Shown here piece after piece: positions 1 to 3,434 of a DNA stretch of 5,660 nucleotides; within the stretch, counting starts at the first letter, position 1, and every line of letters begins with the position of its first letter. Where the stretch lies: positions 1-5,660 of the forward strand of contig JBCBJZ010000187.1 of assembly GCA_038522635.1 (NCBI GenBank), written 5' to 3'. The notes under the pieces are model-generated. The model was not told where the DNA came from and ran no database searches. It saw only the letters and a program-made list of their open reading frames with translations. This DNA is from JBCBJZ01 sp038522635. GTDB lineage: Bacteria; Pseudomonadota; Alphaproteobacteria; Rhizobiales; Hyphomicrobiaceae. Position numbers and translations under genes: made by a program.

Positions 1-1
1 C

Positions 2-223
2 GATGGCGTCGATGACATGCGCACGAAGATGCGGGCGCTGCACGGCGATGATGTGCAACTGAGGGTCATTTCGATGCAAAGCGGCGGGCTGTTGAGCCGG
101 CTGCGGCGGCCGCGGTTGGGCGGCGCGCTCACAGGCGGTGGCTTTACGGGTGCTGCATCGTTAGGCGATGATCTGATCTCGGCGGTTGAGACGCGCGCGA
201 TGTGGTCCCGCTTCGGCTTGTGA
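2..223 (+). CDS. S49 family (SppA/SohB-like) peptidase, C-terminal fragment
   Basis: This is the 3' end of a gene that begins before the window: the frame is open from base 2 to the TGA at 221-223, giving 73 residues. The visible part has no catalytic residue. It contains a segment DGVDDMRTKMRALHGDDVQL, then a Gly/Arg-rich linker, and ends in VETRAMWSRFGL. From memory, alphaproteobacterial S49 serine peptidases end in a similar way: a 'DG(I/V)..(M)K..GD.V' helix after the protease core and a terminal '(V/I)E.RA.(W/F)(A/S)RFGL'. Members of this family are membrane-associated serine proteases that degrade leftover signal peptides or membrane protein fragments. The gene order (peptidase, small membrane protein, glyQ) agrees with this reading. 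The Gly-rich stretch LGGALTGGGFTGAASLGDD looks like a lineage-specific linker. The main alternative is the tail of a LytS-type sensor kinase, which fits the ending less well. Confidence 0.55.
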   Translation, partial: DGVDDMRTKMRALHGDDVQLRVISMQSGGLLSRLRRPRLGGALTGGGFTGAASLGDDLISAVETRAMWSRFGL

Positions 224-244
224 GCCGCGCGCATGGCGCGGCTC
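222..244 (+). terminator. Perfect GC hairpin at the stop codon of the upstream peptidase gene
   Basis: GAGCCGCGC (222-230) is exactly complementary to GCGCGGCTC (236-244), giving a 9-bp stem with the 5-base loop GCATG. It begins inside the TGA at 221-223. No T-run follows (the next bases are TAACCGCTG), so it is not a textbook intrinsic terminator. It could still be a 3'-end stabilising or weak termination structure between this gene and the next small gene. The structure is seen directly; the role is inferred. Confidence 0.5.
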
Positions 245-280
245 TAACCGCTGTGATCATCGCGCCGGCAAGAGTTTCGG

Positions 281-330
281 CAGATCCCAGCAGGTCTCAG
301 CCGGTCTCAGCCAGTCTCAGCAGGTCTGGG
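281..330. repeat. Five tandem 10-bp units, consensus CAGGTCTCAG
   Basis: Five consecutive 10-base units, in exact register, read CAGATCCCAG, CAGGTCTCAG, CCGGTCTCAG, CCAGTCTCAG and CAGGTCTGGG. Each differs from the consensus at two bases or fewer. The array lies between the hairpin at 222-244 and the ribosome binding site at 356-361, so it is in the leader or promoter region of the small membrane protein gene. The period of 10 is not a multiple of 3, so a coding repeat is unlikely. One unit per helical turn would suit a phased binding array, but simple slippage expansion explains it equally well. Confidence 0.75.
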
Positions 331-355
331 CAAGGTTAAACGGCGGCGCAACAAC

Positions 356-361
356 AGGAGG
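356..361 (+). promoter_or_regulatory. Ribosome binding site AGGAGG that fixes the start of the small membrane protein
   Basis: AGGAGG sits 7 bases before the ATG at 369. This near-perfect Shine-Dalgarno selects ATG 369 over the ATG at 186 in the same frame. The longer reading would overlap the upstream gene and translate through the 10-bp repeat array. Confidence 0.8.
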
Positions 362-368
362 CAGCCCC

Positions 369-596
369 ATGGCGTTACCCCAAGTTTTGGCGTTGGCCGT
401 GGTCGGCGCTGGCGTGTTTCTCGGATACCGGTGGCTCGCGCATCGATCAGGCCGCCTGGCGCAGGACGTCAAGAAGGCGCGCGACGCGTTCACACGGCGC
501 ACGCAGGAAAGGCCGCTCGAGAAGGACCTGGGCACGTTGGAGCGCGATCCGGAAACGGGTGAATTTAAACCGCGCGATCGCAACAGCAGCGGTTGA
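369..596 (+). CDS. Small single-pass membrane protein upstream of glyQ
   Basis: The protein has 75 residues. Residues 3-20 (PQVLALAVVGAGVFLGYR region) form one hydrophobic helix without a signal-peptidase site. A basic segment follows (Arg21, Arg26, Arg29), then a charged, probably helical cytoplasmic tail ending in LERDPETGEFKPRDRNSSG. The positive residues after the helix suggest a short N-terminus outside and the tail in the cytoplasm. From memory, small proteins with one N-terminal helix and a 'LERDP.TG.(Y/F)(R/K)P' tail sit between an S49 peptidase and glyQ in several alphaproteobacteria; this one fits that pattern. I know of no established function; it may act with the neighbouring membrane peptidase, but that is inference from position only. 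The start is well supported by the AGGAGG 7 bases upstream. Confidence 0.75.
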   Translation: MALPQVLALAVVGAGVFLGYRWLAHRSGRLAQDVKKARDAFTRRTQERPLEKDLGTLERDPETGEFKPRDRNSSG

Positions 597-738
597 ACGC
601 GCGGCAGCGCAAGTGCATTTAGGCTGCGGTTCGTCCGGGATGCGTCGCGCGCGGGCCCGGCGTTTCAGAATCGCTCGTTGTTGACCTGACGCCCGTTCCA
701 CTTGTCTTGCCTGCCACCACACCATCGCATCGCTGACG

Positions 739-743
739 AAGGA
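739..743 (+). promoter_or_regulatory. Ribosome binding site AAGGA of glyQ
   Basis: AAGGA ends 8 bases before the ATG at 752. It supports the long GlyQ reading with the N-terminal tail. The only nearby downstream alternative, GTG at 836, has no purine-rich site before it. Confidence 0.7.
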
Positions 744-751
744 TCGCCGCC

Positions 752-1780
752 ATGGCCAAGGCCACCAAACCAGCAAAGCGCCCGCCCAAGGCAAGTAGCG
801 CGGCGTCTCAAACGAGCGCAAGCGCTTCGCCCCCGGTGCCGAGCGCCGCGCGGCCGCTTGATCCCACCACGTCCTTCCAGGACCTGATCCTGACGCTTCA
901 AACCTACTGGGCCGAACAAGGCTGCGTGATCCTGCAACCCTACGACATGGAAGTGGGCGCCGGGACCTTCCATCCCGCGACCACCTTGCGCGCGTTAGGC
1001 CCTCGCCCGTGGAACGCCGCTTACGTGCAGCCGTCGCGGCGGCCGGGCGATGGTCGCTATGGCGAAAACCCGAACCGGCTGCAGCATTATTACCAGTTCC
1101 AGGTCATCATGAAGCCGTCGCCGCCGGACCTGCAGGCGCTGTACCTGGAGAGCCTCAACCGCATCGGGCTCAACCCGCGGGTGCACGACATTCGCTTCAT
1201 CGAAGATGATTGGGAGAGCCCGACGCTGGGCGCCTGGGGGCTGGGCTGGGAAGTCTGGTGCGATGGTATGGAAGTGTCGCAGTTCACGTACTTCCAGCAG
1301 GTCGGCGGCTTCGACTGTCGGCCGGTCTCAGGCGAGTTGACCTACGGACTGGAGCGGCTCGCCATGTACGTCCAGGGCGTCGACCGCGTCTACGATCTGA
1401 ACTTCAACGGTCGCCCGCCGGATGATCCGCGCCGGTTGTCCTATGGCGATGTGTTCTTGCAGGCCGAGCGCGAATACTCGCGCTTCAACTTCGAGCACGC
1501 AGACACCGCGATGCTGCTTGCACACTTTCGTGACGCCGAAGTGGAATGCCGCTCTATTCTAGATAAGGGGCAAGGCGGGGCTGAACGCCATCTGATGGCG
1601 CAACCGGCCTACGACCAATGCATCAAGGCGTCCCACATCTTCAACTTGCTCGATGCGCGCGGCGTCATCTCGGTCACGGAGCGGCAAAGCTACATTTTAC
1701 GGGTGCGCGATTTGGCAAAAGCGTGCTGCGCAGCCTGGTTGCAGACCGAAGCCGGCGGCGCGTCGTCTGAGGCCGCCTGA
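752..1780 (+). CDS. glyQ: Glycine--tRNA ligase alpha subunit
   Basis: GlyQ is the catalytic alpha chain of the bacterial alpha2beta2 glycyl-tRNA synthetase, which activates glycine with ATP and charges tRNA-Gly in the cytoplasm together with GlyS. The body matches the family closely from about residue 41: DLILTLQTYWAEQGC (44-58), DMEVGAGTFHP (65-75), the class II motif-2-like region YVQPSRRPGDGRYGENPNRL (91-110), IEDDWESPTLGAWGLGWEVW (150-169), motif 3 GELTYGLERLAMY (194-206), and the C-terminal helices FNLLDARGVISVTERQSYILR (297-317). The length is 342 residues against 303 in E. coli. The difference comes mainly from an N-terminal tail of about 35 residues made mostly of Ala, Pro, Ser and Lys, which is probably disordered. 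A typical ribosome binding site supports this start. No glyS follows; the next gene is convergent. Confidence 0.97.
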   Translation: MAKATKPAKRPPKASSAASQTSASASPPVPSAARPLDPTTSFQDLILTLQTYWAEQGCVILQPYDMEVGAGTFHPATTLRALGPRPWNAAYVQPSRRPGDGRYGENPNRLQHYYQFQVIMKPSPPDLQALYLESLNRIGLNPRVHDIRFIEDDWESPTLGAWGLGWEVWCDGMEVSQFTYFQQVGGFDCRPVSGELTYGLERLAMYVQGVDRVYDLNFNGRPPDDPRRLSYGDVFLQAEREYSRFNFEHADTAMLLAHFRDAEVECRSILDKGQGGAERHLMAQPAYDQCIKASHIFNLLDARGVISVTERQSYILRVRDLAKACCAAWLQTEAGGASSEAA

Positions 1781-1885
1781 TCGCGCTGCATGGCGGATTG
1801 CTGATCACCACGATTTTCATGCTTTACGCCGCCGCGAAAGCGCCGGCCGCAGCCAACACGATGACCGCAGCGCACGCGTTTCCGT

Positions 1886-3091
1886 TCAGGCGCTGTCCAC
1901 GACGCGTGCGATCTCTCCCGCCATCCAAGCGTTGAGCGCGTGGCTCGGCTCATCAAGCGCCGGCGACAACGCGCCCCCTTGGAAGGCTGGCGAATGGCGC
2001 CCCGTCTGCATGCGCTCCACCACCTCTTTGTCTTCCAAAAACACCTCGTAAATGCGGTCACGGCACATGCGTCGTGCATCGGCGTAGGCGGGATCGGTGG
2101 CGCTTTCACCGTGATAGTAGAGCTCCATGTATTCAAGCGTATGGTCGTGCGCCTGCGGGAGCAGCATGCCGCACCAGATGTGGTCGTTGTGGACGCCCAT
2201 CATGATGTTGGGAAAGATGCTGAGGAACTCCGCGCGCCCCTTCTGCCAGGGCTCCGATAGACCCGGCGTCATCGGCATCACATCATCGCCCATCAGGCCA
2301 TTGTGGTCCTGGCCGTGCGAGCCGACGCCGGAGGCGCGCCCGTCGATCAGCAGCGGGTAGTGCTTGGCCAGCGGCGAATAGCTCTGCAGCTTGGGATGGA
2401 TGAACGGCAGATGGTAGCCATCCACGTGGTTCTCCTGCGCGAGCTTCCAATTGCCCCGCACATCGATGAACCAGGATGAGTTGTCGCCGCCGTGCCTGTA
2501 GGCGGTGAAGTCGAACTCATGCCAGTGGTCGGTGACCGGGCGGATGTAGTCTTCAAAGGGTTCAGCATCGCCTGAGATGTTGACGAAGATCATGTCCATG
2601 AAGACGTGACTGCGCACCTCGCGCAGGCCGTGTGGGGTGGGGTCGAAGCGCGCATCTTCGTGGATGCCTTCGCCGCCGATGTGAGGCGTCTTGCGCAGCT
2701 TTCCCGACGTTGCGTAACACCAGCCATGATAGGGACAGGTGATGAGGCCGGTCGTGCGCTTCGCCTCATCGACAAGCCGCAAGCCACGGTGGGAACAGGT
2801 GTTGTGAAAGACCCGCAACGTGTCATCGCGCTCGCGTACGAGCAGCAAGGGCAGGCCCAGCAACTCAACCGGTTTGACGTAGCCCGTTTCGCCGCGCCCC
2901 TCGCGCAGTTGCGCCCCAAAGCCAACGCAGGTCCACGTGCGCGCCAAAATCGCGTCGCGCTCAAATGCGGCGAAGTCCGCCGAAGTGTAGGCCTCATTCG
3001 GCAGCCCCGTCAGCGTGCTTAGCGGCCCGGAGTAATCGATCTCGCGAACGACATCGGGTATGAAGGCGCGGGCGGGCGGCTGCAGGTTCAT
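1886..3091 (-). CDS. Rieske non-heme iron oxygenase, alpha subunit (substrate unknown)
   Basis: This is a 401-residue cytoplasmic ring-hydroxylating-type oxygenase. The Rieske [2Fe-2S] domain is N-terminal: C99-x-H101, 17 residues, C119-x2-H122 (TCSHRG and CPYHGW). The catalytic SRPBCC domain follows with N214-W-K and ENHVDGYHLPFIHP: D224 is the bridging acid, H227 and H232 are iron ligands, and D354 in FLEDKEVVERMQ is the likely third ligand. These enzymes take electrons from a reductase or ferredoxin and insert oxygen into aromatic or quaternary-amine substrates. The length and the absence of a neighbouring beta-subunit gene suggest an alpha-only enzyme, as in the GbcA/choline monooxygenase group. 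The bridging Asp, rather than Glu, argues against carnitine oxygenase CntA. The start at 3091 is chosen from the GAGGAT site 7 bases upstream; the frame stays open to 3280, but that part is Arg-rich and unlike the family. The gene is convergent with glyQ (105-bp gap) and divergent from the molybdoenzyme gene. No partner reductase is visible. Confidence 0.9.
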   Translation of the reverse strand: MNLQPPARAFIPDVVREIDYSGPLSTLTGLPNEAYTSADFAAFERDAILARTWTCVGFGAQLREGRGETGYVKPVELLGLPLLLVRERDDTLRVFHNTCSHRGLRLVDEAKRTTGLITCPYHGWCYATSGKLRKTPHIGGEGIHEDARFDPTPHGLREVRSHVFMDMIFVNISGDAEPFEDYIRPVTDHWHEFDFTAYRHGGDNSSWFIDVRGNWKLAQENHVDGYHLPFIHPKLQSYSPLAKHYPLLIDGRASGVGSHGQDHNGLMGDDVMPMTPGLSEPWQKGRAEFLSIFPNIMMGVHNDHIWCGMLLPQAHDHTLEYMELYYHGESATDPAYADARRMCRDRIYEVFLEDKEVVERMQTGRHSPAFQGGALSPALDEPSHALNAWMAGEIARVVDSA

Positions 3092-3098
3092 GGGTCTG

Positions 3099-3104
3099 AT
3101 CCTC
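3099..3104 (-). promoter_or_regulatory. Ribosome binding site GAGGAT that fixes the oxygenase start
   Basis: On the minus strand GAGGAT ends 7 bases before the ATG at 3091-3089. It decides for a 401-residue protein over the 464-residue in-frame extension starting at 3280. Confidence 0.7.
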
Positions 3105-3190
3105 AAAGCGTGACGGGCCAGCGCAACGCGCGCAAGGCACGAACCGTGGAGACGTACGTTCAAGCCTCGCCTTTGCGCTGAAAGACGAGC

Positions 3191-3218
3191 GCAGACGCGT
3201 TGCACGCGTAAAGTCTGC
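3191..3218. repeat. Compound dyad upstream of the oxygenase gene
   Basis: The outer arms GCAGAC (3191-3196) and GTCTGC (3213-3218) are exact reverse complements. Overlapping them is an inner pair of ACGCGT copies (3195-3200 and 3204-3209) separated by TGC. The dyad lies 100-127 bases upstream of the oxygenase ATG. It could be an operator for a dimeric regulator or an RNA hairpin; the sequence alone does not decide. Confidence 0.45.
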
Positions 3219-3333
3219 TGCAAATGTCGCACCCTGTGCCCGCCACGAACCGGCACGAAATTGAACAAGGCCGTCGCCAACTGCGCGTTTGCGGGACGCT
3301 GTGGCCTCTCTCCCGCCCCCGCTCCTGTGAGCC

Positions 3334-3350
3334 CGCATGCCGGCCATGCG
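3334..3350. repeat. 17-bp dyad CGCATG-N5-CATGCG
   Basis: CGCATG (3334-3339) and CATGCG (3345-3350) are exact reverse complements around the 5-base spacer CCGGC. The element lies 85-101 bases upstream of the soeA-like TTG start. Its size and symmetry suit a dimeric transcription factor, but no regulator gene is in the window to pair it with. Confidence 0.4.
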
Positions 3351-3401
3351 CGAGGTGGCCCTAGCGGGGCATCAAAAAATGAGCCATAAAGTCTCGAAAT
3401 T

Positions 3402-3419
3402 GATAACGCCGATAACGCC
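3402..3419. repeat. Tandem 9-bp repeat GATAACGCC x2
   Basis: Two exact, abutting copies of GATAACGCC lie at 3402-3410 and 3411-3419, ending 4 bases before the GGGAGGT ribosome binding site of the soeA-like gene. It is therefore either near the transcription start or in the 5' untranslated region. A head-to-tail regulator site or a simple duplication would both explain it. Confidence 0.6.
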
Positions 3420-3423
3420 CACC

Positions 3424-3430
3424 GGGAGGT
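3424..3430 (+). promoter_or_regulatory. Ribosome binding site GGGAGGT deciding a TTG start
   Basis: GGGAGGT ends 4 bases before the TTG at 3435, with 5 bases between the GGGAGG core and the start codon. The frame has no ATG or GTG between the in-frame TAA at 3387-3389 and this point. The next candidates are GTG 3477, which lacks a spaced purine site, and ATG 3498, which would lose the first iron-sulfur cysteine. Confidence 0.65.
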
Positions 3431-3434
3431 CGCT

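Larger units (their letters stand above)
3092..3434. promoter_or_regulatory. Divergent intergenic region between the oxygenase and soeA-like genes
   Basis: These 343 bases hold no convincing gene and must carry the promoters for both flanking genes. Seen in order: a TGCGCT/AGCGCA inverted repeat (3174-3193), the compound dyad at 3191-3218, a 6-5-6 dyad at 3334-3350, an AT-rich island at about 3371-3407 in an otherwise GC-rich stretch, and a 9-bp tandem repeat at 3402-3419. The self-complementary octamer ACGTACGT lies at 3152-3159. I could not find a clear -35/-10 pair on either strand. The AT-rich island is the most likely place for the plus-strand promoter, but this is a guess from composition. 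Confidence 0.55.

Noticed and set aside
186..368. 61-codon N-terminal extension of the small membrane protein
   Set aside because: It overlaps the end of the peptidase gene and runs through the 10-bp repeats; the AGGAGG before ATG 369 gives a much better start.
595..632. Possible terminator after the small membrane protein gene
   Set aside because: GAAC/GTTC and GCAGC/GCTGC can pair, but only with an uneven internal loop and a 14-base loop, and no T-run follows.
681..709. TTGACC as a -35 box for glyQ
   Set aside because: No acceptable -10 hexamer is found 16-18 bases downstream, so a promoter claim is not supported.
1781..1885. Shared bidirectional terminator between glyQ and the oxygenase gene
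   Set aside because: The 105-base convergent gap has only a weak CCGCC/GGCGG pairing with a long loop and no T-run.
1690..2136. 148-codon minus-strand open frame across the glyQ end and the oxygenase end
   Set aside because: It overlaps two confident genes in the wrong frame; the composition is typical of a shadow frame.
2606..3022. 138-codon plus-strand open frame inside the oxygenase gene
   Set aside because: It is opposite a well-supported Rieske gene and shows no domain or ribosome binding site.
3092..3280. 63-codon N-terminal extension of the Rieske oxygenase
   Set aside because: The added residues are Arg-rich and unlike the family, they span the dyads of the intergenic region, and ATG 3091 has a proper ribosome binding site.
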